A stretch of 64,000 nt of DNA from positions 930,001 through 994,000 of the forward strand of contig NC_014666.1 in the NCBI RefSeq assembly GCF_000166135.1, read 5' to 3'. The notes under the pieces were generated by a model that was not told where the DNA came from, did not search any database, and worked only from the letters and a program-made list of their open reading frames with translations. The DNA is from Pseudofrankia inefficax (GTDB lineage Bacteria; Actinomycetota; Actinomycetes; Frankiales; Frankiaceae). Shown piece after piece: positions 17,701 through 26,434 of the stretch (positions within the stretch are counted from its first letter, which is position 1; the number at the start of each line of letters is the position of its first letter). Both the position numbers and the translations under genes were made by a program.

Positions 17701-18125
17701 CCGCCGTCAGCCCCCGGGAGATCGCCGAGCACGTCCAGCTCGGCACCTATCAGCTCGCGGTGCGAGAAGGCGCCGTCGACGACCGGGTCACCACGCGGGA
17801 CGCTCCCAGTCCCGAGACGACGCCTCAGCCTGAGGAGGCCGGCGAGTCCGCTGTTCCCGGCGGGGCCGAACTGGTCTACCTGCGCCGGGAGGCCAACGAG
17901 GACAGAGCCGGCCCCGGCGCGCCGGGCGGCCCGACCGGTCTGCCCCAGGTCCAGCGCCAGGACGCGTTGCCACCCGGCCGGTCCTGGATCGACGAGCTGG
18001 TCGGCGACGCGGTGCGCACGATCACCACCGAGGCGTTCGTCCCGACACCCGGACCGGGCTGCGACTACTGCTCCTTCCGGCGCGCCTGCCCGGCGTTCGT
18101 CGAGGGCCGGCAGGTGGTCACATGA
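14703..18125 (+). CDS. adnA: AdnA: helicase-nuclease subunit of the AdnAB double-strand-break resectase
   Basis: An 1140-residue UvrD-like helicase fused to a C-terminal RecB-type nuclease. Motifs: GPGTGKTT (Walker A, 65-72), VFVDEYQDTDPAQ (II), FGDPDQSIYAFRGA (III), LLTAHRAKGLEWDVVVI (V), VAVTRARHRL (VI). The nuclease shows GSMDRIE and VVDFKTG. A first Cys (SLRDC) plus the terminal CDYC...C cluster form an AddB-like 4Fe-4S site. AdnAB is the actinobacterial RecBCD counterpart that unwinds and resects DNA ends; in this complex AdnB is the main motor while AdnA supplies nuclease activity. The GTG start has little Shine-Dalgarno. It overlaps adnB by 4 nt. At 1140 aa it is somewhat longer than mycobacterial AdnA. 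Confidence 0.95.
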   Translation: MTSSPSAVQPARPVVLTRPVAGARAPRYRLDRSAPARWPGRPAALDDAQRAVVEHRGGPLLVLAGPGTGKTTTLVEAVARRVEAGQELGSILVLTFSRRAARELSERITARVGAAFGGPVAWTFHSWCYAQLRAYPMAGDPAPRLLTGPERFTRLRELIDGSRELGRPGWPAPLEVCLRTRGFAEEVEALLARVREVGLDPASLEELAARARRPDWAALARFYTDYLDNLGYDGALDYPELGHRAARLVEDPERGQPIRDRYRAVFVDEYQDTDPAQERLLAALTAGGGDLVAFGDPDQSIYAFRGARVRGLLDFPARFRRADRSPADVLALGVSRRMSPPVLAASREVASRLPVSGLPVWALRAHRRLAPAEPDHAGEVEALSFPSEGAETEAIADLLRREHLTRAVPWHEMAVLTRSAEALPAVARALTAAGVPVDLAGDEPPLAERPAAALLLTALRCADDPGSLTTADARSLLLSPLGGADPAGLRALGRALRDHARSAPGEAVAAADGADSDQAPGSSVGWPAGLVSSAELIRDLVADPGSLPGPVPAELARPAVQVGSLLALVGRRLRAGVTPQDALWALWEGTAWPARLRRVSASGYGAARRAAEADLDAVVALFDAAGRLGERRGPGGGAQGLIADLTSQDFAADDRAGAEVRPDAVRLLTAHRAKGLEWDVVVIRGVQDGAWPDLRAQHSLLGTEQLDAPQRGGLRPPETPRDRWAEERRLFYVAVTRARHRLVVTAVDAVGADGARRSELLAELGVRITSGASWTPRPLTLPSLVATLRRLAADPGATPALRQAARRRLATLAAVTDHADRPLVLSAHPDRWWGARDETASDVPVAAPTAPIPLSGSSLSSLRDCSLRWFLEHEAHAGQPATTAQSFGRVVHALADEVTAGRTPADLAALDARLDLVWRQLAFEAQWRSDQERTAARQALARFLDWHAAERGRAVLGSEARFGIDLTVDGRPVRLRGSMDRIELDDGGQVHVVDFKTGRSAVSPREIAEHVQLGTYQLAVREGAVDDRVTTRDAPSPETTPQPEEAGESAVPGGAELVYLRREANEDRAGPGAPGGPTGLPQVQRQDALPPGRSWIDELVGDAVRTITTEAFVPTPGPGCDYCSFRRACPAFVEGRQVVT

Positions 18126-21100
18126 CCGAGCAGCCCCACGTCGGGGTGCGGCCGGTGCCGCCGGACCCGGCCAGGCCGGGACTGCCCGGCGGCGCCCGCC
18201 CGCTCGCACTCCTGGGCCGGTCGGCGCGTGCGCAGGAGACCGGCCTGCCCGTGCAGCTGACCCTGACCGGCGAGGCGGAACCGCTCGACCCGGGGCCGGC
18301 CGCCGGCGACGGAGACGCGCTGCCGGTGGACGTCGCCCCCCGGCCCCGCCTCACCCGCGAGGGGCTGCGCGATCTGCTCGGCGTCCCGTACACCGAGGAG
18401 CAGCTCGCGGCGATCTGTGCGCCGGCCGATCCGGGAGTCATCGTCGCGGGTGCGGGCTCAGGCAAGACCTCGGTGATGGCGGCCCGCGTGGTGTGGCTGG
18501 TCGGGCACGAGCAGGTGCCGGCCGAGTCGATCCTCGGCCTGACCTTCACCCGCAAGGCCGCCGCCGAGCTGAACGAGCGGATCGGCGCGGCGCTGGCGAG
18601 GCTGCGCCGCTCGGGCGCAGACCTGCCCGTCACGGCGCCGGACCTGTACGGCGCGCCGGACCTGTACAGCGAGCCAGGCCTGGCAGGTGGGCCAGGCCTG
18701 GCAGGTGGGCCGGGCCTGGCAGGTGGGCCTGGCAGCGAGGGCGTGCCCGACCTGGGCGGCCTGCCCGACCGGGGCGGCGCGGTGACTCCGGTGGGCGGCG
18801 GGTACGCGGACGCCGTGGGCGAGCCGGCCGTCTCGACCTACAACTCCTTCGCCAGCCGGCTCGTCGCCGACCACGCCCTGCGCCTGGGCCTGGAGCCCGA
18901 CTGCGCGCTACTGCCGGCCGCCGCCCGCTACCAGCTCGCCGCGAACGTCGCCCGTGGCTACCCCGGGCGGATCGAGGCGTTCACGGGCTCGCTGGCGGCG
19001 CTCGTCTCGGCCGTCGTCGCGCTCGACGGCCAGTGCGGGGAGCACCTCGTAGACCCGGCCGAGCTGATCGCGTTCGACCGGCGCTGGCTGGCCGACGTGC
19101 TGGCCGCGCTCGACGAGGCGGCGGCCCGGCCGAGGACGGCGACCCTGACCGCCGACCTGCGCCGGCTGGCCCGCACGGCCCGGCGGCGGATCGAGCTGGC
19201 CGGCCTGGTCGTCGAGTACCGCGAGGCGCGGCGCCGACGCGAGCTGCTCGACTACGGCGACCAGATCCGGCTCGCCGCCGAGCTGGCCGAGCGGGTGCCC
19301 GAGGTCGGGGACCTGCTGCGCCGCCAGTTCCAGGTCGTGCTGCTGGACGAGTATCAGGACACCTCGGTGGCCCAGCGCAGGCTGCTCGCCGGCCTGTTCG
19401 GCGGCGGCCACCCCGTCACGGCCGTCGGCGACCCGGCGCAGGCCATCTACGGCTGGCGGGGTGCCTCGGTGGGCAACCTCAGGCGCTTCCCCGAGCACTT
19501 CCGCCGCCTGGGCGGCGATCCGGCCCAGGTCCACCAGCTGACCGTCAACCAGCGCAGCGGCGGACGGCTGCTCACCCTCGCCAACGCCGTGGCCGCGGGC
19601 CTGCCCGTCGACGCCCGCAGCGTCACGCTGCGCCCGCGCCCGGCCGTCGCCCTGGCCGGCGAGACGATCGTCGCCCTGCACACCAGCTGGGCCGAGGAGG
19701 CCGCCTGGCTCGCCGGGCAGCTGGCGGCGAGGCTGCGCGCCGCGTCGCCGGGCGACCCGCGGGAGCCAGGGCCCAGCTGCGCGGTGCTGGCCAGATCCTG
19801 GGCCGACGTCCCCGCGCTGGTCGACGCGCTCGGCGCCGCCGGACTGCCGGTGGAGGTGCTCGGCCTCGGCGGCCTGCTGACCAAGCCCGAGATCGCCGAC
19901 ATCCGGGCCATGCTGGAGGTGCTGGACGATCCGACCGCGAATCCGGCCATGACGCGGCTGCTCAGTGGGCCGCGGCTGCGGCTTGGCCCGCGTGACCTAG
20001 CCGCGCTCGGTCGGCGCGCGGCCGAGCTGGCCCGGTCGGGACTGCCCGGCAGGCCGCGGGCGGTGACGGCGCCGGCCGATCCGTTGGCCGAGGCGGTCGC
20101 CGACGTAGACCCGAGCGACGTGGTCTCGCTCGCCGACGCCCTGGCCGAGCCCGGTGACGAGGTCTCCGCCGAGGCGACGCGACGGCTGAGAGCCTTCGCC
20201 GACGAGCTGGCCGAGCTGCGCGGGCACCTCGGCGCCGGCCTGGTCGAGCTGGTCCATCGGGTGGTCGAGACGACCGGCCTCGACGTCGAGCTGGAGCTGG
20301 CGGCGCCCCGGGGCGGCCGGGGCCGCGAGAACCTCGCGGCGTTCCTGCGGGTCGCGGCCGACTTCGAGCGGTCCGCCGCCGGCTTCGACGACGCGAGCGG
20401 CCGGGCGTCGCTGACCTCGTTCCTCGGCTTCCTGAGCGCCGGCGAACGGTACGAACGGGGCCTCGACGCGGACGTCCCCGGCACCGGCCGGGCCGTGCAG
20501 GTACTCACCATGCACGGCTCGAAGGGCCTGGAATGGGACGTCGTCGCCGTCCCGAACATCAGCCGGACCGCCTTCCCCGACGTGCAACCCGGTGACCGGT
20601 GGATCACCACGCCGGAGATCCTCCCGACGCCGCTGCGCGGGGACGCCGCCGAACTACCGGTGTTCGAGGTCGCCGCCGACCGGGCCGCCTTCGACCGGTT
20701 CGCCGGGGAGTGCCGGGAGCAGGCCGAGCAGGAGGAACGCCGGCTCGCCTATGTCGCGTTCACCCGGGCCCGCTGGACGCTGGTCGCCAGCGGCCACTGG
20801 TGGGGCCCGACGCAGAAGATGCCCCGCGGACCGTCGCCCTTCCTGCTCGAGCTCGCCGAGCACGCGGCCGGCGACGGCAACGGGCGGGTGGACCACTGGG
20901 CGGACACCCCACTGGCCAAGACCAACCCGTCGCTGGAGACCCCGCCGGTCTTCACCTGGCCCGCCCCGCTGAACCCCGTCGAGCACGCGGCCCGCCGGGA
21001 CGCGGCCGACGCCGTCCGCGGCCTGCTGGCGAGCGCCCCGGCCGCGGCCCGCACCGCCGCCGCGAGGGCAGCCGGTGCCCCCCCGGCCGGCGGTGCAGGT

Positions 21101-21853
21101 ATCACCGCCGGTGACGTCGACGGCGCGTCCGAGGAGCCGTCGGCCCGGGACGACCGGGCGGGGATGACGGCGCAGGAGCGCGCGCTGCTCGCCGAGCTGG
21201 ACCAGGAGACCCGGCTGCTGCTGGACGAGCAGCTGACAGCTCGCGCCCCCGCCCGGCTGGTGGCGCTGCCCACCGGCCTGACGGCCACCCAGGTGATGAA
21301 GCTGCGCGCGGACCCGGACGGCCTGGCCCGCGAGCTGGTCCGCCCGATGCCGCGCCGGCCCGTCCCGGCCGCGAGCCGGGGCATCCGCTTCCACGCCTGG
21401 GTCGAGGAGGTCTTCGAACGTCGCCCCCTGCTGGATCACGAGGACCTGCCCGGCGCCGAGGACGACTACCTCGACGACGCCGAGCTGCGGGCCCTCAAGG
21501 ACGCCTTCCTGGCCGGCCCCTACGGCGCCCGGCGGCCCTACGCCGTCGAGGCGCCCTTCGAGCTGCCCCTCGGCGGCCGGGTCGTGCGGGGCCGGATCGA
21601 CGCCGTCTACGACCTCGGCGCCGGCCGCTACGAGGTGGTCGACTGGAAGACCGGCAGCACCCCGGCCGATCCGGTCCAGCTCGCCCTCTACCGCCTCGCC
21701 TGGTCGCGCCTGCGCGCGATCCCGCCGCGGGAGGTCGACGCGGCGTTCTACTACGTCCTGACCAGCCGGGTGGTCCGTCCCGAGCTGTTGACCGAGGGCC
21801 AGCTCGTCGAGCTGCTCGGCGGCGGTGGCGCCGAAGCGGGCCCGGCTCGCTAG
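18122..21853 (+). CDS. adnB: AdnB: motor helicase-nuclease subunit of AdnAB
   Basis: 1243 residues. Walker A AGAGSGKT (110-117), DEYQDT (II), VGDPAQAIYGWRGAS (III), VLTMHGSKGLEWDVVAV (V) and YVAFTRARWTL (VI) give an active SF1A translocase. The C-terminal nuclease has RGIRFHAWVEE, RGRIDAVYDL and EVVDWKTG; it lacks the Fe-S cysteines of AdnA, as expected. An insertion after motif Ia contains three copies of LAGGPG encoded by 18-bp repeats. The start overlaps the adnA stop (ATGA), so the subunits are co-translated, which helps stoichiometric assembly. The 3' end overlaps the convergent hydrolase gene by 4 nt. Confidence 0.95.
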   Translation: MTEQPHVGVRPVPPDPARPGLPGGARPLALLGRSARAQETGLPVQLTLTGEAEPLDPGPAAGDGDALPVDVAPRPRLTREGLRDLLGVPYTEEQLAAICAPADPGVIVAGAGSGKTSVMAARVVWLVGHEQVPAESILGLTFTRKAAAELNERIGAALARLRRSGADLPVTAPDLYGAPDLYSEPGLAGGPGLAGGPGLAGGPGSEGVPDLGGLPDRGGAVTPVGGGYADAVGEPAVSTYNSFASRLVADHALRLGLEPDCALLPAAARYQLAANVARGYPGRIEAFTGSLAALVSAVVALDGQCGEHLVDPAELIAFDRRWLADVLAALDEAAARPRTATLTADLRRLARTARRRIELAGLVVEYREARRRRELLDYGDQIRLAAELAERVPEVGDLLRRQFQVVLLDEYQDTSVAQRRLLAGLFGGGHPVTAVGDPAQAIYGWRGASVGNLRRFPEHFRRLGGDPAQVHQLTVNQRSGGRLLTLANAVAAGLPVDARSVTLRPRPAVALAGETIVALHTSWAEEAAWLAGQLAARLRAASPGDPREPGPSCAVLARSWADVPALVDALGAAGLPVEVLGLGGLLTKPEIADIRAMLEVLDDPTANPAMTRLLSGPRLRLGPRDLAALGRRAAELARSGLPGRPRAVTAPADPLAEAVADVDPSDVVSLADALAEPGDEVSAEATRRLRAFADELAELRGHLGAGLVELVHRVVETTGLDVELELAAPRGGRGRENLAAFLRVAADFERSAAGFDDASGRASLTSFLGFLSAGERYERGLDADVPGTGRAVQVLTMHGSKGLEWDVVAVPNISRTAFPDVQPGDRWITTPEILPTPLRGDAAELPVFEVAADRAAFDRFAGECREQAEQEERRLAYVAFTRARWTLVASGHWWGPTQKMPRGPSPFLLELAEHAAGDGNGRVDHWADTPLAKTNPSLETPPVFTWPAPLNPVEHAARRDAADAVRGLLASAPAAARTAAARAAGAPPAGGAGITAGDVDGASEEPSARDDRAGMTAQERALLAELDQETRLLLDEQLTARAPARLVALPTGLTATQVMKLRADPDGLARELVRPMPRRPVPAASRGIRFHAWVEEVFERRPLLDHEDLPGAEDDYLDDAELRALKDAFLAGPYGARRPYAVEAPFELPLGGRVVRGRIDAVYDLGAGRYEVVDWKTGSTPADPVQLALYRLAWSRLRAIPPREVDAAFYYVLTSRVVRPELLTEGQLVELLGGGGAEAGPAR
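18673..18726 (+). repeat. 3 x 18-bp in-frame tandem repeat inside adnB
   Basis: GCCAGGCCTGGCAGGTGG is repeated three times (third copy with one change), encoding LAGGPG units in a surface loop just after the second conserved helicase motif. The unit is a multiple of three, so copy-number change would not break the frame. Confidence 0.85.
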
Positions 21854-22626
21854 GCGAGGTCCACCAGCAGCGCCCGGTGGTCGGAGACCGGCGTGTGACG
21901 GACCCCCGCGGCCACGACCGGCGGGACCGGGCCGTGCGCGAGAACGTGGTCGAACTGGATCCGGGGTGCGTGCGCCGGATAGGTCGGGGCGGCGGCCAGC
22001 CGGCGCCATCCGGTCAGGGCCCGGGGGAGCGGGCCGGGCAGGTTCAGGTCGCCGAGGATGACCGCGGGTGAGCCGTGCCGGCCCAGGACGCGGACCAGAC
22101 GGCGTAGCTGGCGGGCGTTCCACCCCGGAACGAAGGACAGGTGCGTGGCGGCGACGGTCAGCGGGCCGGCGGGCGTCGCCAGCTCGGCGATGATCGCGGC
22201 CCGGGGCTCGTCGTCGAGCAGGATCAGCCGTGGCCGCCCGTCCGGGCCCGGCACGGCGACCGGCGCGCGCACCGGCGCCCGCCCGAGCTCCACCACCCGC
22301 CAACCGAGCACCGGCAGGCGGCTGACCAGCGCGACGCCGTAGGCCCCTTCGCCGTCCCGGCGCGGCCCGGCCGCGGGCCGCCAGGACTCCCCGGGCGTGC
22401 CGTAGACCGTCGCGGCGAAGCGTCGTCCCCCCGGTTCGACCCCGAGCGCCTCGGCGGCCAGCGCGCACAGGTCGGCCCCGCCGGACCGGGGCTGGTCGAC
22501 GTCGACCTCCTGCAGCGCCAGCACGTCGCAGTCCAGCGAGGCGACGGCAGAGCGGAGCCGGGCCGGGTCGACGGTGGCGTCGGTCATCGACCGGCCGTGC
22601 ATCAGGTTGAACGTCCCGAGCCGCAT
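21850..22626 (-). CDS. Endonuclease/exonuclease/phosphatase (EEP) family protein
   Basis: A 258-residue single-domain EEP hydrolase: TFNLMHGRS (metal-binding Asn), LALQEVD (Glu), THLSF, GDLNLPG (Asp/Asn) and the C-terminal SDHRALLVDL (catalytic His with its Asp). The family hydrolyses phosphodiesters in nucleic acids, phospholipids or sphingolipids. No signal peptide is present, so it is likely cytoplasmic; the substrate is unknown. Its tail-to-tail 4-nt overlap with adnB may be chance. Confidence 0.88.
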   Translation of the reverse strand: MRLGTFNLMHGRSMTDATVDPARLRSAVASLDCDVLALQEVDVDQPRSGGADLCALAAEALGVEPGGRRFAATVYGTPGESWRPAAGPRRDGEGAYGVALVSRLPVLGWRVVELGRAPVRAPVAVPGPDGRPRLILLDDEPRAAIIAELATPAGPLTVAATHLSFVPGWNARQLRRLVRVLGRHGSPAVILGDLNLPGPLPRALTGWRRLAAAPTYPAHAPRIQFDHVLAHGPVPPVVAAGVRHTPVSDHRALLVDLA

Positions 22627-22673
22627 GAGCCGCGACCGTACCCGATCAGCCCGGGAGCGCCCGGCCGGGTGGC

Positions 22674-22679
22674 TACTGT
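22674..22679 (+). promoter_or_regulatory. Candidate -10 element, PucR-type regulator gene
   Basis: TACTGT lies 6 nt before the GTG start, without a Shine-Dalgarno. This is the geometry of a leaderless transcript. Confidence 0.45.
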
Positions 22680-22685
22680 GGCGGT

Positions 22686-23894
22686 GTGGATGCCGCTGTT
22701 CCGCCAGGACAGTTTCCGGCCGGTCTGGGGACCCTGCTGAGCTCGGAACTGGCCTCGGTGGGTGAGGACATCATCGACGCGATCGCCGCCGAGGTGCCGG
22801 CCTATGCCCGGCCGCTGGAGGGGCGGTTCGGGCTGGGGGTACGGGCCGGGGTCGCCGAGGCGCTGCGCCGCTTCCTGTCGATCGTCGACGGCGGGCCCGG
22901 TGACGCGGCGGACGTGGCGGCCAGCCGGGAGATCTACGTCCGGCTCGGGCACGGCGAGTTCCACTCCGGCCGGTCGCTGGACAACCTGCTCGCCGCCTAC
23001 CGGATCGGCACCCGGGTCGCCTGGCGGCGGTTCGCCGAGGCGGCTCGGCTGCGCGGTGGGCTGGACGCCGTCGGCCTGGTGTCCCTGGGCGAGACGCTGT
23101 TCGGCTATATCGACAGCGTCTGCGCCGCGTCGGCCGAGGGCTACGCGCTGGCCCAGTCGGCGGACGCCGGCGCCCGGGACCGGCTGTGGGACCGGATCGG
23201 CGATCTGCTGCTGTCCGGCGCGGACCCGGCGACCGTCGAGGACGTCGCCCAGGCCGGCTCGCTGCGCCTTCCGGAGACCGTCGCGGCGGTGCTGATCCCC
23301 GCGCGGGCCGGGTCAGGCGGCCGCCGGCAGCTTGGCCTGCCGACCGGCTGCCCGAGCACGACACACGGCGCCGACCTGTGGCTGTTCGTCGCCGGCGACG
23401 ACGTGCGCGGGCCACGGCTCGCCGGCCAGCTCGCCGGCCAGTCGGCCGTCGTCGGCCCGACGGTGGCCTGGGCGCACGCGGCGGCGAGCGCCGAACGGGT
23501 CCGCTGCGCCCACGCCGCGCGCGCGGAGGGGCTGCTTCCCACGGATCCGCGCGACGGCCCGCTCTTCACCGACGACCACCTGGCCGTGCTGCTGCTGAGC
23601 CGCGACCCGGACCTGCTCGCCGACCTGACCCGCAGCCGGCTCGCGCCGCTGGATCGCCTGCCGGAGCGCAGTCGGCGCCGGCTGGCCGTCACCCTGCTGT
23701 ACTGGCTCGCGCTGCAGGGCCAGCGTGGGCTGATCGCCCAGCGTCTGCACATCCATCCGCAGACGGTCCGGTACCGCGTCCTGCAGTTGCGCGAGCTGTT
23801 CGGCGACGCTCTCGACGACCCGGACGCACGCTTCGAGCTGGAGCTGGTCCTGCGGGCCGGCGCGGCGAAGGCCTCGAACGGGGACGAGGAGTGA
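22686..23894 (+). CDS. PucR/CdaR-type HTH regulator
   Basis: 402 residues. The C-terminal ~60 residues form the PucR HTH (ALQGQRGLIAQRLHIHPQTV, then RYRVLQLRELFGD), typical of regulators of purine, amino-acid or secondary metabolism in actinobacteria. The N-terminal ~170 residues are a helical sensor region with no recognised ligand motif (ASREIYVRLGHGEFHSGRSL, a pattern common in actinobacterial PucR proteins). Being next to a nucleoside hydrolase gene (convergent), a purine link is possible but unproven. Confidence 0.88.
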   Translation: MDAAVPPGQFPAGLGTLLSSELASVGEDIIDAIAAEVPAYARPLEGRFGLGVRAGVAEALRRFLSIVDGGPGDAADVAASREIYVRLGHGEFHSGRSLDNLLAAYRIGTRVAWRRFAEAARLRGGLDAVGLVSLGETLFGYIDSVCAASAEGYALAQSADAGARDRLWDRIGDLLLSGADPATVEDVAQAGSLRLPETVAAVLIPARAGSGGRRQLGLPTGCPSTTHGADLWLFVAGDDVRGPRLAGQLAGQSAVVGPTVAWAHAAASAERVRCAHAARAEGLLPTDPRDGPLFTDDHLAVLLLSRDPDLLADLTRSRLAPLDRLPERSRRRLAVTLLYWLALQGQRGLIAQRLHIHPQTVRYRVLQLRELFGDALDDPDARFELELVLRAGAAKASNGDEE

Positions 23895-23928
23895 CTCCGC
23901 GCCGGGCCCGTGGGCGCGACGGCCGGGC

Positions 23929-24918
23929 CTACTCGCCCGCGAGCTGGCGGATGGCCGCGCGGAAGTAGTCGACGTCGACCGTCAGGCCGACCGCGACCGC
24001 GGCGCCGGTGCCCCCGGCGTTCCCGTCGGGCCCGCTCCCGGCGGGCGTCGGACGTGGCGGCGGCGAGAACCGGCGCCAGGCCAGCTGGCGCAGGTCGACG
24101 ACGGTCTGGCCCCAGGCCGCGCTGCCACCGGTGTCGACCTCGACGGGCAGCACCTCCACCCCGAGGACGTCCGGCCGGACGGCCGCCATCGCGGCCAGCA
24201 GGTCGTGGCACGGCGTCTCGCCCTCGGCGCACAGCGTGCCGGCGTTGCGGCGGTAGAACGACAGCGGGCCGTAGAGAAAGGCGGCGGCCGCGGTCTGCCG
24301 GCGGGCGAGTGAGTCGAACTCGGTCTCGCGCAGCGTCGCCCGATGGGTCACGTTGAGGCCGACCATCACGGGCGGGGTCGCCCATTCGGCGGCCAACGAG
24401 GTCGCGGCGGCCAGCGGGTCGTTCGCGACGTTGGCCTCGGCGCTCGGCCGGGCGTTGCCCTCCGCGCGGGCACTGCCACCCATCAAGGTCAGGCGGCTCG
24501 ACCTGGCGGCTCCCGCGTCGGCCCGGACGGCCGCCGCGAGGTTCGTCATCGGGCCCAGCGTCAGCACCGACGCGCCTCGGCGCATCTCCCGGACCAGCAC
24601 CTCGACGGCCGGGGTGTCCGCGTCGGCCCCGCGGCGCGGGTCGGGGAGGCCGACGTCGCCCAGCCCGTCCTCGCCGTGAATGAAGGTTGGCCGGGGGATG
24701 TGCGGCGCCGGGTCGGTCGGATCGGACCCGATATGGACCGGCACGTCCGGCCGACCGGCCGCCTCAAGGATGATCCGCAGATTGCGCGCGGCCTGCCGGA
24801 CCTCGACGTTCCCGCCGACCGCCGTGACGGCGGCGATCTCGACGTCCGGTCGTCCGCACAGCCACACGATCGCCGCGGCGTCGTCGATCCCGCCGTCACT
24901 GTCAACGACCAGCCTCAT
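23929..24918 (-). CDS. Inosine-uridine-preferring nucleoside hydrolase family
   Basis: MRLVVDSDGGIDDAAAI at the N-terminus is the family's calcium-binding D-x-D-x-x-x-DD motif (here with Ser and Gly substitutions). GPMTNLAAAV and a later C-terminal catalytic block (ETPCHDLLAAMAAV) follow. These enzymes release nucleobases from ribonucleosides for salvage. ATG 24918 is selected because GGGAGGGG lies just upstream; 15 further in-frame codons are non-coding-like. The C-terminal ~40 residues include a Gly/Pro-rich linker, unusual for the family. Confidence 0.88.
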   Translation of the reverse strand: MRLVVDSDGGIDDAAAIVWLCGRPDVEIAAVTAVGGNVEVRQAARNLRIILEAAGRPDVPVHIGSDPTDPAPHIPRPTFIHGEDGLGDVGLPDPRRGADADTPAVEVLVREMRRGASVLTLGPMTNLAAAVRADAGAARSSRLTLMGGSARAEGNARPSAEANVANDPLAAATSLAAEWATPPVMVGLNVTHRATLRETEFDSLARRQTAAAAFLYGPLSFYRRNAGTLCAEGETPCHDLLAAMAAVRPDVLGVEVLPVEVDTGGSAAWGQTVVDLRQLAWRRFSPPPRPTPAGSGPDGNAGGTGAAVAVGLTVDVDYFRAAIRQLAGE

Positions 24919-25006
24919 CCGGCTCACCCCTCCCGCCATCCGTCCTGAGTCTGGCGGGGCCACACCGCAGGCCGCTAACCGGTGCCTTCGGACCCCCTCG
25001 GCGCAG

Positions 25007-25012
25007 TAGCGT
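25007..25012 (+). promoter_or_regulatory. Candidate -10 element, M16 peptidase gene
   Basis: TAGCGT lies 8 nt before GTG 25021, with no Shine-Dalgarno between. This suggests a leaderless mRNA. Confidence 0.45.
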
Positions 25013-25020
25013 GGCCAGAT

Positions 25021-26364
25021 GTGTCCTCACGTACCGGCACCGGCCCGACGGCGTCAGCCACGATGACCTCTTCTTTGCCCTCGCCCGCGTACCCGCTGGA
25101 GAAGTCCCGGCTCGACAACGGGCTGCGGGTCGTGCTCGCTCCGGACTCGACGGCGCCGGTGGTGGCCGTCGCGGTCCACTACGACGTCGGTTTCCGGTCG
25201 GAGCCCGAGGGCCGCACCGGCTTCGCGCACCTGTTCGAACACATGATGTTCCAGGGCAGCGAGCATGTCGGGAAGGCCGAGCATCCGAAGTACGTGCAGG
25301 CGGCCGGCGGCATTTTTAACGGTTCGACGCACCCGGACCACACGGACTACTACGAGCTGCTTCCGGCCGGCGCTCTCGAACTGGCGCTGTTCCTCGAAGC
25401 CGACCGGATGCGCGCGCCGAAGATCACCCGGGAGAACCTGGACAACCAGATCGCGGTCGTTCAGGAAGAAATCCGGGTAAACGTGATGAATCGCCCTTAT
25501 GGCGGCTTCCCGTGGATCAGCCTGCCGCCGGTCGCGTTCGACACTTTCCCCAACGCGCACAACGGCTACGGCGACTTCAGCGAGCTTGAGGCGTCCAGCC
25601 TCGACGACGCCGAGGACTTCTTCGACAAGTTCTACGCGCCGGGCAACGCCGTCCTCACGGTCGCCGGTGACTTCGCGGTCGCCGAGGTGGCGAAGCTCGT
25701 CGAGCGGTACTTCGGCGACATCGCGGCCCGCGCGGTCCCCGAGCGGCGCAGCTTCACCGAGCCGGTCCGGGCCGAGGAACGGCGCAGCCAGTTCGTCGAC
25801 AAGCTCGCGCCCCGACCGGCGCTCGCGATCGGCTACCGGACGCCGGACCCGGACACCGACCTCACCGCCTTCCTCGCCCACTACCTGCTCACCGACGTGC
25901 TGACCAGCGGTGACGCCAGCCGCCTGGAGCGGCGCCTGGTGCAGCACGACCGGTCGGTCATCGGGATCAGCAGCTACGTCGGCACCTTCGGCGACCCGTT
26001 CGACCAGCGTGACCCGCTGCTGCTGACGATCGAGGCCCGCCACCCCGCGGAGTCCTCGGCCGACACGATCCTGGGCGCGATCGACGAGGAGCTCGACAAG
26101 ATCGCTACCGATGGGCTCGACGCGGGTGAGCTGGCGCGCGTGCGGGCCCGGGTGGCCTCCGGCCTGCTGCGGGAGGCTGACGACGCGCTCGGGCGGGCAC
26201 TGGCCTTCGGCGCGTTCGAGCTGCATCGCGGCCGCCCGGAGACGCTCAACGAGCTGCCCGCCCTGCTGTCCGAGGTGACCGCGGACGCGGTCGCCGCGGC
26301 GGCCGCCGGGCTGCGCGCGCAGGGTCGTTCGGTGCTGGAGCTGCAGGCGGGAGCGACGGCGTGA
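25021..26364 (+). CDS. M16-family zinc metallopeptidase, catalytic subunit
   Basis: The inverted zinc motif HLFEH (HxxEH) is intact, with the distal Glu in VVQEEIRVN about 75 residues later. The remainder is the two-domain insulysin/processing-peptidase fold (~445 aa). No signal peptide is obvious. M16 peptidases degrade or process unfolded peptides, often as heterodimers. The next gene on the same strand is a second M16 member without the zinc motif, exactly as in such pairs. Start GTG 25021 is favoured by a leaderless -10; ATG 25063 is an alternative. Confidence 0.92.
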   Translation: MSSRTGTGPTASATMTSSLPSPAYPLEKSRLDNGLRVVLAPDSTAPVVAVAVHYDVGFRSEPEGRTGFAHLFEHMMFQGSEHVGKAEHPKYVQAAGGIFNGSTHPDHTDYYELLPAGALELALFLEADRMRAPKITRENLDNQIAVVQEEIRVNVMNRPYGGFPWISLPPVAFDTFPNAHNGYGDFSELEASSLDDAEDFFDKFYAPGNAVLTVAGDFAVAEVAKLVERYFGDIAARAVPERRSFTEPVRAEERRSQFVDKLAPRPALAIGYRTPDPDTDLTAFLAHYLLTDVLTSGDASRLERRLVQHDRSVIGISSYVGTFGDPFDQRDPLLLTIEARHPAESSADTILGAIDEELDKIATDGLDAGELARVRARVASGLLREADDALGRALAFGAFELHRGRPETLNELPALLSEVTADAVAAAAAGLRAQGRSVLELQAGATA

Positions 26365-26434
26365 CGGGCCACCAGCGCGGCCAGGACCAGGACCGGCCGA
26401 CGGCGGGGGCCATGACGACAGGGCGGGGAAGCCG

